From: DATCDR01 sp036510575
GTDB lineage: Bacteria > Actinomycetota > Acidimicrobiia > Acidimicrobiales > Bog-793
Direction: 5' to 3'
DNA length: 12,211 nt
NCBI GenBank assembly: GCA_036510575.1
Contig: DATCDR010000021.1
Coordinates: forward strand, 1 to 12,211
Part shown: positions 6,503-12,124 of the stretch, one piece after another
How positions within the stretch are numbered: position 1 is the stretch's first letter
Layout of the letters: each line of letters begins with the position of its first letter
Notes under the pieces: model-generated
What the model was told of the DNA's origin: nothing
The model's database searches: none
Seen by the model: only the letters and a program-made list of their open reading frames with translations
Program-made: the position numbers and the translations under genes

Positions 6503-8212
6503 ATGGCATTTATCGTGGGGAAGAAGCAGGACGGCAAGACGTACTACTACCTGGCCGAGTCCGCCCGGGTCGACGGCAAGCCGCGGATTGTCTCCCAGCG
6601 ATACCTGGGCTCCGGCGAGGAGATCGCGGCGCGTCTCTCGGAGAACGGCCCTGGTGAGCCGGACCGCTCCCGTCACCTCGCCTTCGGCGACATAGCGGCG
6701 ACCTGGGGGATGCTTTCGCGCCTTCGGGTGGCAGAGATCGTCGACGAGGTGGTCGGCGCTCGTCGTTCCGATGCAGGTGCGTCGGTCGGGAGCTACATCG
6801 CGCTTGCGACCTTGAACCGGGTGGTCGACCCGTGCTCGAAGCTCGCCTTTGCCGAGTGGTGGGGAACGACCGCAGGTGACCGGTGGCTCCATCTCGGCCA
6901 TGGAGCACTCGACCACCGGCGCTTTTGGGAGGCAATGGACGCGATCTCCGAAAAGGACCTCGGCGAGATCGAGCGTCGCATTGTCGCTTCGATGGTCGAA
7001 GAGCTCTCGATCGACCTCTCCGGCCTCGTCCTCGACATGACGAACTTCGCGACCTGGATCGACTCAGGCAACGACCGAGCTCCGATCGCCCAACGTGGAC
7101 ATTCAAAGCAAAAACGCAATGATCTTCGGATATGCGGGCTGGGACTTATCGTCTCTGTCGACGGTGGGGTCCCCTTGGTCTCCCACGCCTATCCGGGCAA
7201 CAAGCCCGATGTCACCCAGTTCTCACAGATGGTGACCGAGCTCGTCGCCCGTTTCGGGGCGCTCGGTTCCGACGACGCCGCCGAGAGCCGTGAGCGCCTC
7301 ACCCTCGTCTATGACGCTGGTCAGAACTCCGAGGACAACTACACGCTCCTTGGCGGCACACCGCTGCACTTCGTCGGCTCGCTGCCCCCTTCGGGTCACC
7401 CCGATCTGCTCGCCGTCGGAAAGGACCGCTACGAGATCGTCGATGCCGAGCGCTTTGTCGGCCTGACTGCCTTCGAGACGAGAAAGGTCGTCTTCGGCAA
7501 GCAACGACGTCTTGTGTGCTGTCACTCAGAGAACCTGCACGCCAAGCAGTCCCGGGGCTTTAACCAGACCCTTGCCAAGGCGAAGCGTCAGCTCCGTGAA
7601 CTTGCTCTGCGCCTCGAGCGCGGGAAGACCCGCAAGAACAAGGCGAAGGTCGAAGCCGAGATCGCCGAGATCCTCAGGCCCCGGTGGCTCTCACGGGTGA
7701 TCACGACCTCGCTCAGCGGAGAGGTGCCGGCAGAACTGCGGCTCAGCTTTCGCACGAGCACCAAAGCGCGCGCGGCACTCGAGGAGGAGCTGTTCGGCAA
7801 GCGCATCCTTTTCAGCGACAAAGACACCGCTACAGCTTCGACCGCACAGATCGTCGCCGAGTACCGCTCTCAAGAAGCGGTCGAAGCCGACTTTCGCCAG
7901 ATGAAGGACCCGTTGGTCGTCTCGTTCTCGCCGATGCACCACTGGACCGAACAGAAGATCCGCGTCCACGTCTTGTACTGCGTCCTCGCACTCATGACAG
8001 CGAGGCTCATGGTCCGCGAGGCCGACCGGTCGGGGCTGCATTTGAGCGTCCGGCAACTGCTCTCGAGCCTCGCGGGGATCGAAGAGACCGTGCTCCTCTA
8101 CCAGGGCGAGCGGGGACGACCGCGAGCCAAGCGGATGCTCACCGACCAAGACGCCACCCAGAAGCGCCTCTACGAGCTGTTCGGCCTCGAGACCTACGCC
8201 CCCAAGCGGTGA
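6503..8212 (+). CDS. IS1634-family transposase (DDE), 569 aa
   Basis: Transposase of the IS1634 group in the IS4-like DDE superfamily. Seen: the family N-terminus with KTYYYLAESARVDGKPRIVS and QRYLGSGEE (about 12-40), then a helical region, then the catalytic core. First Asp D178 (LVLDMTNF), second Asp D271 (LVYDAGQNSEDNY), and the Glu signature YRSQEAVEADFRQMKDP (454-470) with E461 spaced six residues from K468. An insertion rich in Lys, Arg and Glu (about 355-395) looks like a coiled coil between the second Asp and the Glu. A C-terminal helical region follows (HVLYCVLALMTARLMV). The frame is intact and the ends are present, so the element should be active or recently so. The ATG has no Shine-Dalgarno sequence, and a perfect hairpin lies upstream. 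Both would fit low translation. Confidence 0.95.
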   Translation: MAFIVGKKQDGKTYYYLAESARVDGKPRIVSQRYLGSGEEIAARLSENGPGEPDRSRHLAFGDIAATWGMLSRLRVAEIVDEVVGARRSDAGASVGSYIALATLNRVVDPCSKLAFAEWWGTTAGDRWLHLGHGALDHRRFWEAMDAISEKDLGEIERRIVASMVEELSIDLSGLVLDMTNFATWIDSGNDRAPIAQRGHSKQKRNDLRICGLGLIVSVDGGVPLVSHAYPGNKPDVTQFSQMVTELVARFGALGSDDAAESRERLTLVYDAGQNSEDNYTLLGGTPLHFVGSLPPSGHPDLLAVGKDRYEIVDAERFVGLTAFETRKVVFGKQRRLVCCHSENLHAKQSRGFNQTLAKAKRQLRELALRLERGKTRKNKAKVEAEIAEILRPRWLSRVITTSLSGEVPAELRLSFRTSTKARAALEEELFGKRILFSDKDTATASTAQIVAEYRSQEAVEADFRQMKDPLVVSFSPMHHWTEQKIRVHVLYCVLALMTARLMVREADRSGLHLSVRQLLSSLAGIEETVLLYQGERGRPRAKRMLTDQDATQKRLYELFGLETYAPKR

Positions 8213-8225
8213 GAAGTCGCACGAG

Positions 8226-8236
8226 CTAGGTACTAC
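8226..8236 (+). repeat. IS1634 subterminal inverted repeat, right copy
   Basis: CTAGGTACTAC, the perfect inverted partner of 6490-6500, just after the transposase stop. Confidence 0.7.
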
Positions 8237-8286
8237 GCGGGCCTCGTCGAAATAGGGCTCGTGACCTGGGCAGATGTGACCTGCTC

Positions 8287-8314
8287 ATGAGCTAGCCCGG
8301 AAGGTTCCGCTAGT
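8287..8314 (-). repeat. IS1634 right terminal inverted repeat
   Basis: The reverse complement reads ACTAGCGGAACC followed by TTCCGGGCTAGCTCAT. It pairs with the left end at 6365. Just inside it, TGACCTG is repeated directly (8262-8268 and 8277-8283). Confidence 0.87.
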
Positions 8315-8415
8315 TGTCAAGACCATCTTTGGGTTGCATCCAGCGGACAGAACAATGACGAGCCACTCCGTTCGGGAGGGCATGCTCTTACTAAGCCACG
8401 CTGGTCGATGGAACT

Positions 8416-8494
8416 GCGGCCGTGGGTCGACGAAGTCACTGGAGAGTCAGCTCCAAGGAGCGACAGTTGTGGGGAGAGTCAAACCCACGGCCGC
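8416..8494 (-). repeat. 12-bp inverted repeat enclosing nested repeats, downstream of the IS110 recombinase
   Basis: GCGGCCGTGGGT (8416-8427) and ACCCACGGCCGC (8483-8494) form a perfect 12-bp stem around 55 bases. Inside are two direct copies of GGAGAGTCA (8441-8449 and 8473-8481) flanking a small perfect hairpin, GCTCC AA GGAGC (8450-8461). It starts about six bases beyond the recombinase stop codon. It could be a transcription end, a subterminal repeat, or a guide RNA of the kind encoded at the right end in the IS1111 group. Confidence 0.6.
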
Positions 8495-8499
8495 GATCG

Positions 8500-9543
8500 T
8501 TAGCCGCGAGGGAGGTAGCGATAGACCTCCCGCGCGACGTAGCGCTTCAAGATCCGAATGGCGTCACGCTTGGTGAGCCCCTCTTTGACCCGGCGCTCAA
8601 AGTAAGCAGTTGTTCTTGGATCGTGTGCGATCCGGACGAGGACGATTCGCCACAACGCGCTGTTTGCCTGGCGATCGCCACCGGTGTCGAGGCGGACGTG
8701 GCCCGAGCTCTTGCCGGACGAAGCGGGGATCGGTGCCGCACCACAGAGGTGTGCCCACGCGGCCTCAGAGTGCAGCCGCTCGGGATTGTCGCCGGCTGCC
8801 ACCAACAGCGCGGCGGCAGTGTCGGGACCAACACCAAAGCGTGCGAGGAGCTCAGGAGCAACCGCGGTGACGTGCGCGGTGATCTGGTCGTTGAGGTCTG
8901 CGAGCTCGTCGTCGAGGGCGATGATGCGATGCGCAAGCGAGGAGAGTGCCGTCTTTGTCGCAACAGTCACGACGTCACTCGAGCGCTTCGGCCGCAGCCG
9001 TGTTCCTTCTGTGACAAGGCCAGTCACCGTGAGACCTTTTAATCGACGGTTGAGCTCGTCGGGTGCGGTGATCCCGAGATTGCGCATCTGGATGATCGCT
9101 TTCGCTCGTGCTTGGCGCGCCGAACGTTTGGCCACGAGGAGCACCCGGATCGCCTCGACGTGACCGTCCTTGCCTTTGGAGATCGCCTTGGCTTTGCCGC
9201 TGAGCGCTGCTCGAGCGGCCGCGACTGCGTCGAGGGGATCAGACTTTCCCGACCTCCGTTGCTCGCTGCGATCTGGCCGGTTGACCTCGATCACCGCGAT
9301 GTCGTGACTGGAAAGGAAGCGCGCGAGTCCGGCTCCATAGGAGCCGGTGCCTTCGACGCCAACCTTGGTGACCTCTCCGAAGTCGGAGAGCCATTCGAGT
9401 AGCGCCGCGTAGCCAACAGCGTTTGCTTTGAAGTTCTGCGTGCCGAGAAGTGCTCCGATGGGGTCGAGTGCGGCAGCGACGTGGAACTCGAGGTGGGTGT
9501 CGACGCCACCAGTGATGATGCGACGAGCTTCTACGATGGTCAT
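8500..9543 (-). CDS. IS110-family transposase/recombinase (DEDD), 347 aa
   Basis: IS110 recombinases combine a RuvC-like DEDD domain with a C-terminal Tnp_20 domain carrying a catalytic serine. Known members use a bridge RNA to pair donor and target. Seen: D15 (GVDTHLEFHVAA), E64 (GVEGTGSYGAGLARFL), D102 and D105 (SGKSDPLDAVAAARAAL), a central helical stretch with a coiled-coil character (about 195-230), a helix-hairpin-helix-like FGVGPDTAAALLVAAGDNPE, and CGAAPIPASSGKSSGHVRL with the likely catalytic Ser at 276. It ends with ANSALWRIVLVRIAHDPRT followed by AYFERRVKEG. Full length and intact. The start is well fixed: AAAGG lies about 7 bases before the ATG. Assignment to the IS110 or IS1111 subgroup cannot be settled from the protein by eye. 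Confidence 0.95.
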   Translation of the reverse strand: MTIVEARRIITGGVDTHLEFHVAAALDPIGALLGTQNFKANAVGYAALLEWLSDFGEVTKVGVEGTGSYGAGLARFLSSHDIAVIEVNRPDRSEQRRSGKSDPLDAVAAARAALSGKAKAISKGKDGHVEAIRVLLVAKRSARQARAKAIIQMRNLGITAPDELNRRLKGLTVTGLVTEGTRLRPKRSSDVVTVATKTALSSLAHRIIALDDELADLNDQITAHVTAVAPELLARFGVGPDTAAALLVAAGDNPERLHSEAAWAHLCGAAPIPASSGKSSGHVRLDTGGDRQANSALWRIVLVRIAHDPRTTAYFERRVKEGLTKRDAIRILKRYVAREVYRYLPRG

Positions 9544-9583
9544 GCCATCCCTTTCTTCCTTAAGCGGTGGAGGGGTGGCGCGG

Positions 9584-9659
9584 CCGTCCCGATTCGGAGC
9601 GACGGGCGGTTCCGGCTTGCTCTAACAAACCGGGCCAGTCACCCTTCCTTCGGAACGGG
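9584..9659 (-). ncRNA. candidate bridge RNA segment in the IS110 leader
   Basis: In minus-strand (recombinase-sense) order there are three consecutive hairpins. The first has stem CCC-TTCC/GGAA-GGG with one bulged base (9659-9642). The second has an 8-bp stem CCGGTTTG/CAAGCCGG with loop TTAGAG (9633-9612). The third has stem CCGTC/GACGG (9605-9584). The second stem is perfect only in the minus-strand RNA, where one pair is G-U; on the other strand that pair would be a C-A mismatch. IS110-group bridge RNAs are encoded between the element end and the recombinase start on this strand. The true RNA would be longer than this segment. Guide loops were not identified. Confidence 0.38.
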
Positions 9660-9763
9660 ACGTGCCATTTCCAGCTGACTACGCCAGCACTCGTCGACGC
9701 TATTGAGACGAGGCGAACGAGCGGTGGACCCTTAGGGCATTGTCATTGTTGTGGGGCACTCGC
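9660..9763. other. non-coding junction between the IS110 leader and the FtsX-domain gene
   Basis: No gene seen. It holds a 6-bp inverted repeat CTCGTC/GACGAG (9690-9712) and, at 9735-9770, a weak copy of the dispersed intergenic repeat. One tip of the IS110 element probably lies here. Confidence 0.4.
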
Positions 9764-9770
9764 TCAGCTC
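9735..9770 (-). repeat. weak copy of the dispersed intergenic repeat (R4)
   Basis: The part GGGGCACTCGC is identical to the copy at 11565-11600, and the rest aligns loosely. It overlaps the stop of the FtsX-domain gene. Confidence 0.25.
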
Positions 9771-10123
9771 GGTCCGAGAGACCTCTTGACGTCGTCTGCT
9801 ACGCGCAACCAGAGATCGACCGAGGTGATACTAACGCCAGGTAATCGGCGCATACGATTCGGCAGTGCCACCACGTCTGCGCCGTTCACCACCTGACAGT
9901 TGAAAACTGAGGGAGTGTTCGTCGGGCTAAGCACACTTAATGCGGACGACGGGCCCTCGAAACGCCGTAAGAACTCAACATAAGTGGCGTGTTGATCCAT
10001 GTACTCGAACTTCTCGACCTCGCTGGTTCGACCCAGTAGGTCTGCGACCGGGTCGATTTCATGAGCCGACGCGGCCGCGCTCATGAAGACGTGGAAATTC
10101 GCACTTTGCCAATCCACCGCCAT
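9764..10123 (-). CDS. stand-alone FtsX extracellular-domain protein, 119 aa
   Basis: The sequence follows the FtsX extracellular domain, the part of the divisome ABC-like permease that contacts peptidoglycan hydrolases. Seen: a first strand FHVFMSAAASAHEIDPVADL (10-29), then SEVEKFEYMDQHATYVEFLRRF (34-55), the hallmark strand-plus-helix region. SALSVLSPTNTPSVFNCQVV (60-69 onward) corresponds to the usual L-P-A-S-F-x-V motif, with TPSVFNC here. LPNRMRRLPGVSIT corresponds to the final helix and strand. Unlike FtsX, there is no membrane helix and no signal peptide. An in-frame TAG lies just upstream, so the domain is orphaned. It may be a cytosolic decoy, a remnant, or exported by an unseen route. 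TAGTCT sits 6 bases before the ATG with no ribosome site, fitting a leaderless start. The next gene upstream is LprI-like. Confidence 0.68.
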   Translation of the reverse strand: MAVDWQSANFHVFMSAAASAHEIDPVADLLGRTSEVEKFEYMDQHATYVEFLRRFEGPSSALSVLSPTNTPSVFNCQVVNGADVVALPNRMRRLPGVSITSVDLWLRVADDVKRSLGPS

Positions 10124-10202
10124 ATTCCAAGACTACGAGAGCTCTGCGACCTACCCGGTGTCTGAGGCACCCTTCGTACAGTCCCTTCTTCGAGGCAAAG
10201 TG

Positions 10203-10748
10203 CTACCCCTCGGTGACGAGGGTGTAGTACCGGCGCAGATCAGAGAGATGATTGGCGTCCACCTGCCCAAAACAGAACGCCAGGAGTTGCGGCTGAATGC
10301 TTCCACCGTCATTTCGCTGTACGGCGCTTTCACATACGTCGAGACGGTATTTCATCCACGACTCCTCGGCACTGGCGAAATCTGAGCGCATGGTCCTTAC
10401 CTCGGCTCGAAGCGGCTGAGGTCCCGAAGACGCCGATTCGGCCGAGTAGAGAAAATCGAAATCCTTGGTTAGTTCGCTGTTCAAGGCTCTGTCGTCGCTG
10501 ATCTGTTGCTCAATCGCGCAGCTATCCATCGCGAGCTGGGGCCCGTCGGGGTTGCACCGCACACCTATCGCCTCTGGAATGGGCACGAGGAGACTCTTCA
10601 ACAGTGCCTGATCCGCAGCGCAGACGGTGCCCTTGCTGCAACCAGTCGACGGCATGTGCCTCGGCGCGTCGGTCGTCCCAGCTGCGTCGCCGACGCCGAC
10701 TCCAACGCAAATGAGAGCCGCCGTGATCGAAATCAATGTTCTCCGCAT
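10203..10748 (-). CDS. secreted LprI-like (DUF1311) protein, 181 aa
   Basis: The N-terminal signal peptide MRRTLISITAALICVGVGV is likely cleaved near DAAG; there is no lipobox. The mature part has six cysteines (37, 43, 65, 77, 139, 159), suggesting disulfides outside the cytoplasm. Residues about 71-178 fit the LprI/DUF1311 pattern: SCAIEQQISDDRALNSELTK, then SWMKYRLDVCESAVQRNDGG and SIQPQLLAFCFGQVDANHL. In mycobacteria LprI inhibits lysozyme; here that role is inference. The ATG has no Shine-Dalgarno sequence but has TAGCCT 6 bases upstream. The FtsX-domain gene follows 79 bases downstream and could share its transcript. Confidence 0.72.
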   Translation of the reverse strand: MRRTLISITAALICVGVGVGDAAGTTDAPRHMPSTGCSKGTVCAADQALLKSLLVPIPEAIGVRCNPDGPQLAMDSCAIEQQISDDRALNSELTKDFDFLYSAESASSGPQPLRAEVRTMRSDFASAEESWMKYRLDVCESAVQRNDGGSIQPQLLAFCFGQVDANHLSDLRRYYTLVTEG

Positions 10749-10754
10749 GGGTGG

Positions 10755-10782
10755 AGGCTAATTGTTCATGGTCAGCCCGCAA
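10755..10782 (-). promoter_or_regulatory. possible promoter of the LprI-like gene, leaderless
   Basis: TTGCGG (10782-10777), a 16-base spacer, then TAGCCT (10760-10755), then 6 bases to the ATG. Transcription would begin at or next to the start codon, as in leaderless actinobacterial genes. The -35 match is partial. Confidence 0.38.
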
Positions 10783-10814
10783 GCGACTCATCCGGTGTTC
10801 GGGGCGACCCGCTC
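10783..10814 (-). repeat. copy of a dispersed intergenic repeat (R1)
   Basis: The plus strand reads GCGACTCAT then CCGGTGTTCGGGGCGACCC. It aligns best with 11565-11600 and also with 5901-5932. It lies between the lipoprotein gene and the LprI-like gene. Confidence 0.42.
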
Positions 10815-10822
10815 GTAACCCT

Positions 10823-10839
10823 CCTCCGCTTTACGGAGG
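10823..10839 (-). terminator. hairpin over the lipoprotein stop codon
   Basis: A 6-bp perfect stem CCTCCG/CGGAGG with a 5-base loop. The TAA stop of the lipoprotein gene lies in the loop region. No T-run follows, so it is at most a weak or Rho-dependent end. Confidence 0.3.
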
Positions 10840-11505
10840 CGGGGCAACACTGAGGACAGACATCGGAAGGACATGAGTTGGTGCCGAGGGCGCAGGAGTG
10901 CTGTTCCAGTGGGTGAAGGTGATCTGCACGCCTTTGCCGGTGATCTCGACCGGAAGCGCAGGGCCGGAGGTCGGCAACCAGACGACGAAGTCCTGTTTCG
11001 AGGATCGGACGCCGAGTACCTCGCGACCGTTGATCTTCCGTCGGCCTGCATTGGTGACTGGTCCAAGGGAAGTGGTCATACCCGTGGCGATCGATTGGAA
11101 GATCGAGTGTCGGACGACCACACCGGTGCTGGGACGTACGACCACCCACCGACCGGCGGCTTTTCGTGCGCTTGCAGCGGTAAATCCAAGCGCTGTCCAG
11201 AACGAGGCCGGCGCATTCGAGTACTCGTTCGATCCGATCTGGACGACCTGCACCGTTTCGTTAGGCAGAGTCACTTTGCCGCTCATCGCGCCGTTTCTGG
11301 CTAGTTGGAGGTGCACGGTTCCCATTCCGATGAGCCCGGTCGCTTTCAGGTGGCCAAAGATCGTCACCGACTGCGCGCTTTCCATCGCAGACTTAGCGGC
11401 TGAAACGTCTTGAGAAGGAGTGTCTCCGCGAATCGAACTGATCGTGCCGCAAGACGAAAGTATCGCTGCGGGAATAAGCACAGCGAGGAGACTCGGAACT
11501 CTCAC
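10831..11505 (-). CDS. LprG/LppX-like lipoprotein, 224 aa
   Basis: A GTG start gives MRVPSLLAVLIPAAILSSC: a lipoprotein signal peptide with lipobox LSSC and C19 as the lipid-attached residue. The mature protein has the pattern of the actinobacterial LprG/LppX/LolA-like fold: AKSAMESAQSVTIFGHLKAT, then VHLQLARNGAMSGKVTLPNE, then QIGSNEYSNAPASFWTALGF, then AAGRWVVVRPSTG, and later REVLGVRSSKQDFVVWLPTSG followed by LPVEITGKG. Family members carry lipids or glycolipids across the envelope; the ligand here is unknown. The C-terminus is Pro/Ser-rich. TAGCTT lies 7 bases before the GTG and no ribosome site is seen, suggesting a leaderless start. Lipoprotein status is sure, the family less so. Confidence 0.78.
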   Translation of the reverse strand: MRVPSLLAVLIPAAILSSCGTISSIRGDTPSQDVSAAKSAMESAQSVTIFGHLKATGLIGMGTVHLQLARNGAMSGKVTLPNETVQVVQIGSNEYSNAPASFWTALGFTAASARKAAGRWVVVRPSTGVVVRHSIFQSIATGMTTSLGPVTNAGRRKINGREVLGVRSSKQDFVVWLPTSGPALPVEITGKGVQITFTHWNSTPAPSAPTHVLPMSVLSVAPPP

Positions 11506-11564
11506 CCCATAGAAGCTAAACGGGAATGCTCGGTCAAGGGCGTACCTCCAAAGCGCCGCTAGAT

Positions 11565-11600
11565 GCGCCTCATACCGATGTTCCGGGGCACTCGCCTCGG
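11565..11600 (-). repeat. copy of a dispersed intergenic repeat (R2)
   Basis: The plus strand reads GCGCCTCATACCGATGTTC then CGGGGCACTCGCCTCGG. It lies between two divergent starts and is closest to the copy at 10783-10814. Confidence 0.42.
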
Positions 11601-11615
11601 CCTACGCTGCTCACG

Positions 11616-11792
11616 GTGACTGATCGCGCCTCACGTATATCTCAATCTTGGGCGGTGTCCCACGTGTGGGAAACGAGACTTTTTGACGTGGACGAGTCGG
11701 AGGATTCTCACGTGGGCGTGACGTGGATGGGCCATCCAAGCGAGACTTGCGACGACCTTGTAATCGACTCCCTGAACGTGACCGCGAATTAA
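11616..11792 (+). CDS. possible small protein, 58 aa, doubtful
   Basis: The frame is open from further upstream (11526), but that part covers the intergenic repeat copy. The GTG at 11616, with TACGCT 7 bases before it, is a more natural start. The sequence SWAVSHVWETRLFDVDESED and HVGVTWMGHPSETCDDLVID has coding-like GC-rich third positions and an acidic bias. No family recognised. The opposite strand also has an open frame here (11631-11837), so either could be chance. Confidence 0.35.
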   Translation: MTDRASRISQSWAVSHVWETRLFDVDESEDSHVGVTWMGHPSETCDDLVIDSLNVTAN

Positions 11793-11858
11793 GCGCTCCC
11801 CGTCCCGGTAGGAGCTACCACCGCCCGAATCGCTCAAACAAATGGATACTCTGAAGAG

Positions 11859-12092
11859 ATGGCGGCTGGCACTCCACCCGAGCGGAGCACTAAGAACCGA
11901 TTAGTAGCGACATGGGGTTCCGGCAGCCGTAACGGATCTCTAATCGGAATAGTTTTCGGTGCACTTCTTATGATGGAGGCATTGCTGTCGGCCTGGGATC
12001 ACCACACTGGATCCACCATTGGTTGGGGAACCTTTGCTTTCCTGATTCTTTTATCGGCGGGCGCAAGCATCAGGGCTTGGCTGGCCACCTGA
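11859..12092 (+). CDS. small two-helix membrane protein, 77 aa
   Basis: Two hydrophobic segments are separated by a short polar turn: NGSLIGIVFGALLMMEALLS (about 25-44) and IGWGTFAFLILLSAGASIRA (about 53-72). The N-terminus is basic and polar (ERSTKNRLVATWGSGSRN), so it should be cytoplasmic. No family recognised. TACTCT lies 6 bases before the ATG, the same leaderless-type arrangement as the minus-strand genes nearby; GAAGAG directly touches the ATG and is too close to act as a ribosome site. The gene converges with the partial gene entering from the right. Confidence 0.6.
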   Translation: MAAGTPPERSTKNRLVATWGSGSRNGSLIGIVFGALLMMEALLSAWDHHTGSTIGWGTFAFLILLSAGASIRAWLAT

Positions 12093-12110
12093 CCGCTCGC
12101 GATAAGCGGT
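12092..12110. terminator. short hairpin between convergent genes
   Basis: ACCGCT (12092-12097), a 7-base loop, then AGCGGT (12105-12110). It begins at the last base of the membrane protein stop and lies about 14 bases after the stop of the opposing gene. No T-run is seen on either strand, so termination is only suggested by position. Confidence 0.3.
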
Positions 12111-12124
12111 ATTGCAGACTCGCT

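Larger units (their letters stand above)
6365..8314 (+). mobile_element. IS1634-family insertion sequence, about 1.95 kb
   Basis: Defined by 28-base terminal inverted repeats (6365-6392 and 8287-8314; 25 of 28 bases match) around one intact transposase gene. A second, perfect 11-base inverted repeat lies at 6490-6500 and 8226-8236. No short target duplication is visible outside the ends (flanks GCTCCT and TGTCAAG). IS1634 itself is known for long, variable duplications, so absence of a short one is not decisive. The size fits the family. Confidence 0.85.
8416..9659 (-). mobile_element. IS110-family element, ends not resolved
   Basis: The core is an intact DEDD recombinase gene with structured non-coding DNA on both sides. 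The coordinates given span only from the outermost downstream structure to the outermost upstream structure. IS110 elements lack clear terminal repeats and make no or very short duplications, so the tips cannot be fixed by eye. They must lie between the IS1634 end (8314) and 8416 on one side, and between 9659 and the end of the next gene (9764) on the other. Confidence 0.6.

Noticed and set aside
8334..9042. Plus-strand frames over the IS110 end
   Set aside because: They overlap the recombinase gene and the structured repeat in antisense and show no family features.
11631..11837. 68-codon minus-strand frame opposite the small plus-strand ORF
   Set aside because: No start signal and an Arg/His-rich composition typical of antisense reading; the plus-strand frame is the better of two weak candidates.
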